A stretch of DNA of 64,000 nt from DATBGO01 sp050011895. GTDB taxonomy: Bacteria > Actinomycetota > Actinomycetes > Streptosporangiales > Streptosporangiaceae. The number at the start of each line of letters is the position of its first letter. Position 1 is the first letter of the stretch. The DNA lies in assembly GCA_050011895.1 (NCBI GenBank), contig JBEKIF010000033.1:62001-126000 (forward strand). The letters are read 5' to 3'. Below the pieces are notes generated by a model, which was not told where the DNA came from, ran no database searches, and worked only from the letters and a program-made list of their open reading frames with translations. The position numbers and the translations under genes were made by a program. This document shows, piece after piece, positions 1 to 7,502 of this stretch.

Positions 1-444
1 CAGTGTCGTGTCGACCCTCGTGTGGTCCTCCATGTCGAGCGTGACCGTGGTACCCGCCGCGCTGGCCGCCGCGCAGATCCTGGTGATGTTCTCCGTCGCT
101 GTCTTCTCCCCGTGCTCGTTCAGGTCGAGCCCCACCGCGGTCGGCTTGACGGACACCTCGCCGCGGCCATCGCCGGCCAGCCCGGCGCCGCCGAGCCTGC
201 CGAGCAGCCGTACGTACTCGGCGGTAACGGCGGCGGCCTGCTCCGGGTCGACGGTGTCCTCGCCCAGGTAGTCGAGGGTGACGAGCAGCCCGGCGGCTTG
301 CAGCCGCTGGGTGACGCGCAGCGCGTCGTCGGCGGTGTCCCCGGCCACGAACCTAGCCACGACATCACGGGTGAACGGGGCGGTCATGACCACCTGATGG
401 ATCCGTTTACTGGCCGAAGCGGCCAGCAGCGCGCGACGGAGCAC
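1..444 (-). CDS. Proline dehydrogenase, N-terminal part (gene continues past the left edge)
   Basis: Reverse-strand translation from a GTG at 444 gives about 148 residues of a typical actinobacterial proline dehydrogenase: an N-terminal LLAASASKRI helix, then FTRDVVARFVAGDTADDALR, TLDYLGEDT, VSVKPTAVGLDL and TVTLDMEDHT, all characteristic of the FAD-binding TIM barrel that oxidises proline to pyrroline-5-carboxylate at the membrane. The start is supported by a GGAGG eight bases upstream of the GTG. The C-terminal half, including substrate- and FAD-contacting residues, lies outside the window, so completeness cannot be judged. Family assignment is confident; whether a separate P5C dehydrogenase lies next door is unknown. 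Confidence 0.85.
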   Translation of the reverse strand, partial: MLRRALLAASASKRIHQVVMTAPFTRDVVARFVAGDTADDALRVTQRLQAAGLLVTLDYLGEDTVDPEQAAAVTAEYVRLLGRLGGAGLAGDGRGEVSVKPTAVGLDLNEHGEKTATENITRICAAASAAGTTVTLDMEDHTRVDTTL

Positions 445-487
445 TGCGGGAGACCTCCGGGAAACGACGTCGTTCCTGGCGGGTACG

Positions 488-1522
488 TTACTCGCGCAAC
501 CGGTTCAGCTGACCGCGCGCCCGCTGCACGACGGCCTTCGCCTGGCCGCCGGCGTCCGGCGCGACGATGACCTCCTGCGCCGCCGCGATCCCGGCCGCCA
601 GCAGCGTGGCGTCGACCGGTACGGTCCGCTTGATCAGGCCGAGCGCGACCGGGCCTAGCTCGTAATGGCGCGCCGCGGAGCCCACGAACCCGACCCCCGC
701 GCCGGCCGCCTCCACCGGGTCGCCATGCGCCGGCAGCCGGTCCTCGCTGCCGTCCAGGTGCAGCAGGACCAGGCGGCGCGGCGGATGCCCCAGATTGTGC
801 ACCCGCGCGACGGTCTCCTGACCCCGATAGCAGCCCTTGTTGAGCTGGACCGCCGTCTCGATCCAGCCAACCTCGTGCGGGATCGTCCGGTGATCGGTGT
901 CAAGCCCGAGCCTGCACCGGCCGCCCGCGATCCGTAGCGCCTCGTGCGCCCACATGCCCGCGAGCACCGCCCCGGCCGACCGCAGCCCCGCCGCAGCATC
1001 GGCCAGTGCCGGACGGGGGAAAATAAGGTCAGTGCCAAACGGGAGTGCGATGGCGGCCGCCGCATCGCCGGCGAACTCGCTCCCGACCTTGGGCCCCATC
1101 AGCGTGAGCAGGGCATAGTCGGCACTGACAGCAGCGGGTTCTACGCGCAGCATGAACCGCATGGACTCGAGGAACTTCAGCAACGGCTCCGCGGCGCCAG
1201 GCTCAACATGGGCCCACAGCGCGGTCCCGTCATCGGTCAGCGTCAGGTGATGCTCGACGTGACCGTTCGGACTCAGGATCAGCGCCTGGGCGGCCTGGCC
1301 AGGCTGGAGACGCTCAAGGTCGGCCGTGCTGAGACTGTGCAGCCAGGACAGCCGGTCGGGCCCGGTGATGCGGATGATGCCGCGGTGCGACCTGTCGACC
1401 AGACCGACGCCAAGCGACAGCGCGCGCTGCTCAGCGAACGGGTCGCCGTAGTGTGCCGCCACCCCGGCGTCAACGCCGTCCGCGGGCACGGCACCGGGCT
1501 CGGCGAGCAGGGGGCTGTCCAT
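488..1522 (-). CDS. ygfZ: YgfZ/GcvT-like folate-binding protein
   Basis: This 344-residue protein has the YgfZ signature KGCYRGQETVAR (about residues 227-238) with its conserved Cys, after an N-terminal GcvT-like fold (DRSHRGIIRITGPDRLSWLH). YgfZ proteins bind tetrahydrofolate and help mature or repair iron-sulfur enzymes in the cytoplasm; the exact chemistry is unsettled. The ATG at 1522 has no Shine-Dalgarno, but a TAGCCT -10-like box (1530-1535) ends 7 nt upstream, suggesting a leaderless mRNA. It lies downstream of the Nur-like regulator on the same strand, an arrangement I recall from Streptomyces. It is not a true aminomethyltransferase, because YgfZ-type proteins lack the glycine-cleavage partners. 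Confidence 0.9.
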   Translation of the reverse strand: MDSPLLAEPGAVPADGVDAGVAAHYGDPFAEQRALSLGVGLVDRSHRGIIRITGPDRLSWLHSLSTADLERLQPGQAAQALILSPNGHVEHHLTLTDDGTALWAHVEPGAAEPLLKFLESMRFMLRVEPAAVSADYALLTLMGPKVGSEFAGDAAAAIALPFGTDLIFPRPALADAAAGLRSAGAVLAGMWAHEALRIAGGRCRLGLDTDHRTIPHEVGWIETAVQLNKGCYRGQETVARVHNLGHPPRRLVLLHLDGSEDRLPAHGDPVEAAGAGVGFVGSAARHYELGPVALGLIKRTVPVDATLLAAGIAAAQEVIVAPDAGGQAKAVVQRARGQLNRLRE

Positions 1523-1592
1523 ATGACCAAGGCTATGCGCCCGGAGCCCGTCCGTAGCTGCCGGGCACGCCTGCGGCGACCGCAGGCGCCCG

Positions 1593-2018
1593 CTAATCCC
1601 GCTCGGCGGCGCGGCATTCTCCGCACCTGCCGAACACGGTCAGGTGCCCGACATCGGTCTCGAAGCCGTGCTGATCGTCGAGTGCGGTGATAAGCGGACG
1701 TACGACGGCCGGCTCCACCTGGATGATCCGCCCGCACTCGCTGCAGACCAGGTGAACGTGGTCCGCCTCGGCGGCCAGGTGATACCGGGGAGCCCCGTGC
1801 CCGAGGTGGGTGTGGCTGACGAGACCGAGCTGCTCGAGAAGCTCCAGGGTCCGGTAGATGGTGGAGACGTTTACCCCGCGGGCCCGCTGGTGGACGTCAG
1901 CGAAGATCTCCTCGGGCGTCGCGTGATCCAGCTTGGTGACGGCCTCGAGGACAAGCTGGCGCTGTGGCGTGACGCGATAGCCGCCCGCCCGGAGCGCCGC
2001 GTCCCACGCCTGTGCCAT
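1593..2018 (-). CDS. nur: Fur-family metalloregulator, Nur-like (nickel uptake regulator)
   Basis: The 141-residue protein has the Fur architecture: a winged helix (YRVTPQRQLVLEAV, then VSTIYRTLELLEQLGLV) and a dimerisation/metal domain with HVHLVCSECG. As I recall it, the closest match is Streptomyces coelicolor Nur; SHTHLGHGAPRYHLA, DHVHLVC and DVGHLTVFGRC keep the histidines placed in the Nur nickel site. Family function is repression of nickel uptake and Fe-superoxide dismutase genes when nickel is replete. I start at ATG 2018 rather than 2075 because the extra N-terminus looks non-coding and a TAGACT box (2026-2031) ends 7 nt before 2018, suiting a leaderless start. A second CxxC (GRCGEC) suggests partial structural zinc binding. 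Zur or another Fur subfamily is the alternative. Confidence 0.85.
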   Translation of the reverse strand: MAQAWDAALRAGGYRVTPQRQLVLEAVTKLDHATPEEIFADVHQRARGVNVSTIYRTLELLEQLGLVSHTHLGHGAPRYHLAAEADHVHLVCSECGRIIQVEPAVVRPLITALDDQHGFETDVGHLTVFGRCGECRAAERD

Positions 2019-2152
2019 AAAACCGAGTCTAGTGAGCGAGCCACCGGAACCCGGTAAGCAAGAACCCGGACGCAAGAACCCGGGCCGCGAGGAACCTGCG
2101 GATAACTTGCTTGCCTCCGCAGGGCCTCCTGACGTAGCTTCGGGCTAACGCG

Positions 2153-2213
2153 GGAAAGGAGGTGGTCCAACAGCATGCATAGATGTCGGACTCGCGAGGT
2201 GGCTGTCAGCTAG
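2153..2213 (+). other. Short ORF (12 codons) behind an extremely extended Shine-Dalgarno
   Basis: GGAAAGGAGGTGGTCC (2153-2168) matches the complement of the bacterial 16S rRNA 3' end at 14 of 16 positions, with one of the two differences a permissible G-U wobble. Twelve bases after the GGAGG core an ATG (2175) opens a 12-codon frame, MHRCRTREVAVS, closed by TAG at 2211-2213. The peptide could be a leader, a translation decoy or a fortuitous frame. No further gene follows for about 680 bases on this strand, so it is not obviously a leader for the peptidase. Its arginine-rich RTREVAV core is the part to search for in relatives. Confidence 0.45.
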
Positions 2214-2890
2214 CCGCCGTCCCGTGGAGCGCTCGCCTCGGCCAGAGCTGAGTTGAGCGCGCTTCACCGGCTAGCAACAGGGCTGGCGTGCGAGCGCCAG
2301 GCTTGTGTCGCAAAGCGGCGGTCGGCGAATACACGGCAGACACCGGACCCCCGGGCTGGCCGGCCTTGTCCAGCCGGCCCCCGTCGCGGGTTCCACCTCC
2401 GGTTTCCGCGGAGCGCAACTTAGTTGCGGCAGATGCCCGCCTGCGGCGGCGTATCCCTCGCGGACGGGCTGGTGGGCCTGCTGCGGGAGTCGCCCGGGGG
2501 CTTCTTGTCGCCCGGCTCTCTCCTTCGCCCGGCTCCCTCCTTCGCCCGGCTCTCTCCTTCGCCCGGCTCTCTCCTTCGCCCGGCTCTCTCCTTCGCCCGG
2601 CGCTCTCCCCACGCCCGGTACCTTCCTTTTCTCGGCTTCTTGGCGCTGCCCGCTCGCCTACGCCCCGCCGACACCCACCGCGCCTCGTCCCCAGGGCCTG
2701 TCGGGTCGGCCCTCTGCTCAGTCCTGCTTGTCCTGTTTCCGGCAAGCGCCTCTCTGGGCGACGCATCCTTCCTGGCGGGTCGCAGCAGCGATAGTGTCCT
2801 TCGGGCGCCCTTGTACCGGTCGTCAGTAATGGATAGGTCGGGCCCGCTGTGTCGGGCGCGGCGGCTCGTGCAACCACGGAAAGGACTCTT
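2214..2890. other. Gene-free stretch before the G1 peptidase
   Basis: Frames here are repeat-driven or mirror images of each other, and none shows a recognisable domain. The stretch contains the 17-bp tandem array at 2509-2610 and presumably the promoter and 5' leader of the downstream peptidase. Confidence 0.6.
2509..2610. repeat. Minisatellite, 17-bp unit, six copies
   Basis: Six consecutive 17-bp units of CGCCCGGCTCTCTCCTT run from 2509 to 2610. Units 2 and 6 carry small substitutions and a seventh CGCCCGG follows. The 17-bp period is not a codon multiple and all frames through it are low-complexity, so it is judged non-coding. Confidence 0.9.
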
Positions 2891-3811
2891 GTGAGCAAGA
2901 TTCTCCGGATTGGCAGTGCAGCGGCGGCCGCAGCGGGGGCCATCCTCGCCGCCGGCGCCTTCGCCTTAGCTCCGGCTGCCCAGGCTGCCCGCGTTGTCGC
3001 TCCGGCCCGTAGCGCACCGGAGGCTCCCGTCGTTGCAGGAGCCAGCAACCTCTCAGCAGCCCGGCCCGCCGCACGCCCTGCCAACGTGCTGCCAGGGCAG
3101 CCAATGATTCCGGCCACTGCCCCTGGCCTGAGCCCGGCCATCGCCGCGTCCACCATCAGGTCCGTCAACTGGGCCGGCTACGCGGTGACAAGGGGCGGCA
3201 AGAGCTTCCGCGTCATCACAGCCACGTTCCAAGTGCCCGCCCTCGACTGCGTAGCGACACCAGACGCGGCCTCGGCTCACTGGGTCGGGTTCGATGGCTT
3301 CGCGTACAAGTCCCACTCGGTCGAGCAAGACGGCATCGAGGCCGATTGCGCTGGCTCTTTGGCCAGATATCGCGCGTGGTACGAAATGTTCCCCCGGCCC
3401 GAGACCGTCAGCACCATGAGGGTCCGCCCTGGCGACTCGATCACCGTTAGCGTGTCTTACAGCCCCGCCCGCAGAAGATTTACGCTCACGGTGACCAACA
3501 ACACCCGTCATCGGCATTTCAGCGTAGTCAGAGCCTGCGCCGCGGCCAGCTGCCCGGTCAATTCCGCCGAGGTGATCAGCGAAGCGCCAGCCACCAGCGA
3601 GGGCGACCTCCTTCCGCTGGCCGACTACCGCGTGGTGTCCTTCAGGCGTATCGCCATCACCGATGGAGCGGGTCATCGCGGCGGCCTGATCTCTCGCCGG
3701 TGGCGGATCACCAAGATCCTCCAGTATGGTGCGGCCACCGAGCAGCTGATCGCGCAGCCGACGGCCACCGCCGGGCGCCGGTTTGCGAACCACTGGCTAG
3801 GCGAGCATTAA
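2891..3811 (+). CDS. Secreted G1 (eqolisin-type) glutamic peptidase
   Basis: From GTG 2891 the 306-residue product starts with a classic signal peptide (basic VSKILRIG, Ala-rich core, likely cleavage after APAAQA near residue 32). A Pro/Ala-rich spacer follows, then a beta-rich domain with G1-family landmarks: SVNWAGYAV (91-99), WVGFDG (131-136), QDGIEADC (146-153), WYEMFP (163-168) and AEVISEAP (226-233). G1 peptidases use a Gln and a Glu; Q146 and E231 are the best candidates here. GGAAAGGA just upstream supports this GTG over an open extension back to 2849. The enzyme is probably exported and active at acidic pH, as in the family. Five cysteines suggest disulfides. It is a stand-alone gene converging with the nitrobindin gene. 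Confidence 0.85.
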   Translation: MSKILRIGSAAAAAAGAILAAGAFALAPAAQAARVVAPARSAPEAPVVAGASNLSAARPAARPANVLPGQPMIPATAPGLSPAIAASTIRSVNWAGYAVTRGGKSFRVITATFQVPALDCVATPDAASAHWVGFDGFAYKSHSVEQDGIEADCAGSLARYRAWYEMFPRPETVSTMRVRPGDSITVSVSYSPARRRFTLTVTNNTRHRHFSVVRACAAASCPVNSAEVISEAPATSEGDLLPLADYRVVSFRRIAITDGAGHRGGLISRRWRITKILQYGAATEQLIAQPTATAGRRFANHWLGEH

Positions 3812-3868
3812 CCGGCTCGCGCCAGAGCCTTATCACGACACCGGAAGTCATCAATACAACCCGGAGTA

Positions 3869-4447
3869 CTACAACACAGCTCCAACGACCCGCTTGAGCT
3901 GCGCCGAGACATGGGCCTGCAGCGGCTGTCCCACTGCGGCCATGTCGTAGGCGTAGGCGAGGTCACTCCCGATCAGCCCGTAGAGCCTGCGGCCTGCGGT
4001 GACCTCCTTGGCCGACGACGTGCGGACGATCGCATCCGTGGCCATCTCGATCTTCGTGCCCGTTACCTGGCCGAGATAGATCTCGGTGATCCCGGTGGGA
4101 TGCGCGAGGACCACCTCGAGCCGGCCGTTCTCCTGCGGGCGCCAGAACCCGGCCTCCATGGCGAGCGGCCGCCCGAGGTGCCCCGCATCGTCAAGCAGCC
4201 AGGTGCGGCTTTCATAGATCAGGAATGGCTTGCCGTTGTGGCTGAAGGAGATTTCCTGTCCGAACCTGGCGCTCTCTATCGTCGGGTAACCGACTACGCC
4301 GGCTCCCTCCCACCGGCCGAGCAAGTACAGCAGCGGGACGAGGCTGGGATGCGTTGCGGGCCCGGCCCGGCCCGCAACCTCTCCGGCGGCCGCCTCCCCG
4401 GCCCCCCCGCCGCCGAGTCCGTTCTGAGGATTCTGCTCGCTCTGCAT
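3869..4447 (-). CDS. Nitrobindin-like heme-binding beta-barrel protein (DUF1794/FABP-like)
   Basis: The 192-residue protein has the family signature LLGRWEGAGVVGYPTIE (about residues 42-58), beta-barrel segments such as FGQEISFSHNGKPFLIYES, and a C-terminal QAHVSAQLKRV whose His sits where nitrobindins place the heme-iron ligand. Family members bind ferric heme in a ten-stranded barrel and react with NO or peroxynitrite. The first 30 residues are Gly/Ala-rich and probably disordered. The ATG at 4447 is preceded at 6 nt by TAGTCT (4454-4459), consistent with leaderless expression. The nearby Nur/YgfZ, small membrane protein and DsrE genes form a familiar actinobacterial neighbourhood. Confidence 0.85.
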   Translation of the reverse strand: MQSEQNPQNGLGGGGAGEAAAGEVAGRAGPATHPSLVPLLYLLGRWEGAGVVGYPTIESARFGQEISFSHNGKPFLIYESRTWLLDDAGHLGRPLAMEAGFWRPQENGRLEVVLAHPTGITEIYLGQVTGTKIEMATDAIVRTSSAKEVTAGRRLYGLIGSDLAYAYDMAAVGQPLQAHVSAQLKRVVGAVL

Positions 4448-4500
4448 ACCGAAAGACTAGGGTCCGCGGTGTGATCATCAAGGCCAACTGGCCGTCAGCG

Positions 4501-4653
4501 CCCCCCGCCCGGCTGGTCTCTGGCCCGCCCGGCTGGTCTCTGGCCCGCCCGGCTGGTCTCTGGCCCGCCCGGCTGGTCTCTGGCCCGCCCGGCTCGTCTC
4601 TGGCCCGCCCGGCTCGTCTCTGGCCCCCGGCTGGTCTCTGGGCCCCGCCCCGG
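4501..4653. repeat. Minisatellite, 20-bp unit, about eight copies
   Basis: The unit TGGCCCGCCCGGCTGGTCTC repeats from 4501 to about 4653: six regular copies, some with a G-to-C change, then two shortened or interrupted copies. It fills most of the gap between the nitrobindin start and the end of the next small gene, and shows no conserved reading frame. Confidence 0.9.
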
Positions 4654-4788
4654 CTAGTTACCGCGTGGTGGCGGCGGCGTCTTGCGGCTGGTGCCGACCC
4701 GGTAGAGCTTCGGGATCAAGAAGGCGCATAGTGCGGTGACCGCACCAAACGCCCCGACCAGGATTATCCCGCTTACCTCGCCAGCCAT
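4654..4788 (-). CDS. Small single-pass membrane protein (44 aa)
   Basis: The product has one hydrophobic helix (IILVGAFGAVTALCAFLIP, about residues 8-26) followed by a basic, proline-rich tail (RKTPPPPRGN), so the C-terminus probably lies on the cytoplasmic side. I start it at ATG 4788 because a TACACT box (4795-4800) ends 6 nt upstream. Comparable small membrane proteins sit next to the nitrobindin and DsrE genes in other actinomycetes as I recall, which favours a real gene. Function unknown. Confidence 0.65.
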   Translation of the reverse strand: MAGEVSGIILVGAFGAVTALCAFLIPKLYRVGTSRKTPPPPRGN

Positions 4789-5059
4789 GCCCGAAGTGTA
4801 GATCCGGCAGGCCGCACCACCCTGGAGGCGCGCGGACGCGGGATGGCCGACGTGTCCGTCGTGACCGCCGTTAACACCCGGATCCGCCTGTACCGGATTT
4901 GGTGGGGACATTAGCCGCATTTTGGGTCAGCGAGGTCTACTAATCCGGTATAAGCGAGAATTCATTAGGCGAATGGTGAGCTGATTGCCCGGAATATGCC
5001 GAATCGAAAGTGTGCGATCTGGCATTCAGTGATCGGCACATCCGGGCTAAGGTCGGAGC

Positions 5060-5425
5060 ATGGCTTCCCGGTCACTCGTTGTGAAGGCAACCTCGGGCAA
5101 GGACGATCTGGAGCGCTGCAATCAGGCGCTGACCGTAGCCGCGACGGCAGCCGCCAGCGGACTGGAGGTGTCCCTCTGGCTGACCGGGGATGCTGCCTGG
5201 CTCGCCCTGCCCGGCGGCGCCGATGGCATTGCCCTTCCGCACGCAGTCCCGCTGGCGGAACTGCTGGCTAAGGTTCTCGGCAATGGTCCCGTCACGGTCT
5301 GCTCGCAGTGCGCCGCCCGCAGGGGAATCTCCGCCGACGACCTTGTCGACGGAGTTCGCATCGCGGGGGCCGCCACATTCGTTGCGGAAATCATGGCTGA
5401 CGGCGCGCAGGCCGTCGTCTATTGA
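5060..5425 (+). CDS. DsrE/DsrF-like family protein
   Basis: The 121-residue protein fits the small DsrE fold: VVKATSGKDDLERCNQAL at the N-terminus, a central LWLTGDAAWL strand-loop, then VTVCSQCAARRGISADDL with two close cysteines, and a C-terminal VAEIMADGAQAVVY. DsrE-type proteins are soluble and often take part in sulfur relay or sulfur-carrier chemistry; the CSQC pair is the likely reactive site. The ATG is preceded at 6 nt by TAAGGT (5048-5053), another leaderless-type start. It converges with gatD. The substrate cannot be deduced. Confidence 0.8.
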   Translation: MASRSLVVKATSGKDDLERCNQALTVAATAAASGLEVSLWLTGDAAWLALPGGADGIALPHAVPLAELLAKVLGNGPVTVCSQCAARRGISADDLVDGVRIAGAATFVAEIMADGAQAVVY

Positions 5426-5450
5426 CTGGCCGAGCACCGGCCCGCCATGT

Positions 5451-6242
5451 TCAGCCGCGCCCGGCAGCGAGCCGTTCCTCGCGGAGCCGACGTGCCCAGT
5501 CCTCGTCCGCGGGGTCGAGTGGCGCGAGCGGCCCCGCGGCCCAGCCCAGCAGGAGATCGGCGAGGCCCGGATTACGCACCAGGACGGGGCCATGCAGGTA
5601 GGTGCCGAGCACCCGGCCGGCATAAGCACCTTCGGTGCCGTCCCCGTTGCCGACACCCACGGCTACCCGAGCCAGCGGTCTGGCGTCAGGCCCGATAGTG
5701 GTGACGCCCTGATGGTTCTCGAATCCGGTCAGGCGCGGTACGCCGAGCTCCGGGTCCACGTCCGCGACAATCTCGCCCACGCCGCGGCGCTCTCCCCGAC
5801 CGCTACGGGTGTCCAGGATCCCGAGGCCGGCCACCGGCTCGCCATCGACGCCACCGAACTCAGCGCCGATGACCTGGTAGCCGGCGCAAACGGCAAAAAC
5901 CACGGCCCCGGCGCTGGCCACCGCGGCCAGACCGCCATCAGCCCGCAGCCGTCGGGCCGCGAGGATCTGCGGCAGGTCCTCGCCGCCGCCCATCAGGTAG
6001 ATGTCGCCCTGGCGTGGTATCGCCTCGTCCGCATGCACCTCGATAGCGTCGACCGCGAAGCCGCGCAGCCTGGCCCGCCGCCCGAGCACCAGCAGGTTGC
6101 CCCGGTCACCGTAGGTGCTGAGCAGGTCCGGGTAGACCCAGACGAGCCGGATGCTACTGACGCCACGGTGACTTCCGCGCCGCCGCACCGGCTCTGCCGC
6201 GGCCGCCGGATCTGACCTCGGGGGCCCATGGTCCGGTGTCAT
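5451..6242 (-). CDS. gatD: GatD, glutamine amidotransferase subunit of lipid II isoglutaminyl synthase
   Basis: The 263-residue protein is a class I (CobB/CobQ-type) glutaminase: WVYPDLLSTYGDRGNLLVL at the N-terminus, YLMGGGEDLPQ, the nucleophile motif VFAVCAGYQVIG and the catalytic His in TYLHGPVL. With MurT it supplies ammonia from glutamine to amidate the D-glutamate of lipid II, a step needed for normal peptidoglycan cross-linking. The ATG at 6242 lies 13 nt after the murT stop and follows a GAGGGG, so the two are translated from one mRNA. Its first 28 residues are a non-conserved extension; the family core begins at a GTG near 6161, which is an alternative start. Confidence 0.92.
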   Translation of the reverse strand: MTPDHGPPRSDPAAAAEPVRRRGSHRGVSSIRLVWVYPDLLSTYGDRGNLLVLGRRARLRGFAVDAIEVHADEAIPRQGDIYLMGGGEDLPQILAARRLRADGGLAAVASAGAVVFAVCAGYQVIGAEFGGVDGEPVAGLGILDTRSGRGERRGVGEIVADVDPELGVPRLTGFENHQGVTTIGPDARPLARVAVGVGNGDGTEGAYAGRVLGTYLHGPVLVRNPGLADLLLGWAAGPLAPLDPADEDWARRLREERLAAGRG

Positions 6243-6255
6243 CCGGCTGCGCCCC

Positions 6256-7491
6256 TCACTCGGCCCGGCCGAGCGCGGACCGGATCTGCTGGAAGGCCGT
6301 GTAGTTGGCGATCACGTCAAGCGCACCCGCCTCCACCTTGCTCACTGCGTCATCGACGCCGTTGACCAGCACGAAGGCCACCTGGTCTGCTTCAAGCCGG
6401 ACGGCGAGATCGATCCTCCGCTCGCCGGCCACGAAGACGGGCCGGCCGATCAGGACCCGGTAGTCCACGTCCCACAGCCAGGAAGTGTCCCTGCCGTCTG
6501 GGCCTTGCGCATTAACGGACAGCATCACTGGCCCCGGAACCGCGCTTAGTACATCGAACGCCTCCAGCCAGCCGGCCGGGTTCTTCGCGAGCAACAGCCG
6601 GAGCTCCCGGCCGTGCCGCTGGACGCGCGTATACCGGCCAGCCACCGACTTGACCTTGCGGAGTCTCGGCAGCATCTGGCTCACGTCAGCACCGAAGGAG
6701 TGGACCACAGCGAGGGCGACCACCGCGTTGGCCATGTTGGCCCTGCCCGGCAGCTCAAGTGACAGCTCCGTTACCTGGCCTGCGGCGTCGATGACTGCCC
6801 CGTCGTCAAGCACCCAGCTGGCGGGCGGGCGAGCAAAGCCACACTCGCCGCATCGCCACCCAAGATCATCCCTGCGCAGATGCGAGCCGCACTGCGGGCA
6901 GCACCAGGAGTCCTCGTGCCAGCGCTGGCCCACCGCCACCCACGTAACGTGCTTGGCGCCGCTCGCCGCCCACGCGATCAGGGGGTCATCGGCGTTGGCG
7001 ATGACCCGGCAGTCGGCTGCGGCCAGCGCCTCCCGCCAGCGCCTCGCCACAAGCCAGATCTCGGCGGCCCGGTCCATTTGGTCGCGACTCAGGTTCAGCA
7101 GCGCGACCACCCTAGGCTTAGTCGCCGCGATGACCGCCGGCAGGTGCCGCTCATCGACCTCAAGCACGCCGAACGGGGCGTTAGGTGCCCGGCCAAGTGC
7201 GGACGTCAGCCCGGCTGCCATATTGGCGCCGAACGCGTTGGAAGCCACCTCCTGGCCAAGCGCGCCGAGCGCGGCGCTGATCAGCCTGGTGGTGGTGGTC
7301 TTGCCGTTAGTCGCGGAGACAAGCACGATTTGGCGGTCGGCAGAAAGAATCCGCAGCAGGTCCGGCTCCACCCGCAGGCCGAGCACGCCGCCGATCACCG
7401 ATCCGTCGCCGCGGCCCGCGGCCCGCGAAACACGCCCCGCTGCTCCGCCAATGGTTGTGGCCAGGCGGGCCCGGAGCGGAAGCTTGCTCAT
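6256..7491 (-). CDS. murT: MurT, Mur ligase-like subunit of lipid II isoglutaminyl synthase
   Basis: The 411-residue protein has the Mur-ligase ATP loop SATNGKTTTT (about residues 61-70), VLEVDERHLPAV, LLNLSRDQMDR and a MurT-specific zinc ribbon (CPQC ... CGEC) inserted in the central domain, then a C-terminal DUF1727-type domain. It activates the gamma-carboxylate of lipid II glutamate for amidation with GatD ammonia. I start at ATG 7491 (MSKLPLRARL): a TAGCAT box (7500-7505) ends 8 nt upstream and matches the family N-terminus, whereas the longer frame to 7605 adds Arg-rich sequence. The -10 box overlaps the stop codon of the ATPase gene upstream, so murT may have its own promoter as well as read-through. 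Confidence 0.92.
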   Translation of the reverse strand: MSKLPLRARLATTIGGAAGRVSRAAGRGDGSVIGGVLGLRVEPDLLRILSADRQIVLVSATNGKTTTTRLISAALGALGQEVASNAFGANMAAGLTSALGRAPNAPFGVLEVDERHLPAVIAATKPRVVALLNLSRDQMDRAAEIWLVARRWREALAAADCRVIANADDPLIAWAASGAKHVTWVAVGQRWHEDSWCCPQCGSHLRRDDLGWRCGECGFARPPASWVLDDGAVIDAAGQVTELSLELPGRANMANAVVALAVVHSFGADVSQMLPRLRKVKSVAGRYTRVQRHGRELRLLLAKNPAGWLEAFDVLSAVPGPVMLSVNAQGPDGRDTSWLWDVDYRVLIGRPVFVAGERRIDLAVRLEADQVAFVLVNGVDDAVSKVEAGALDVIANYTAFQQIRSALGRAE

Positions 7492-7502
7492 GGCCGCCGA
7501 TG

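Noticed and set aside
2206..3168. Long reverse-strand frame of 320 codons over the peptidase and the 17-bp repeat
   Set aside because: It is Arg/Gly/Ala-rich, crosses the minisatellite and mirrors the well-supported G1 peptidase on the other strand.
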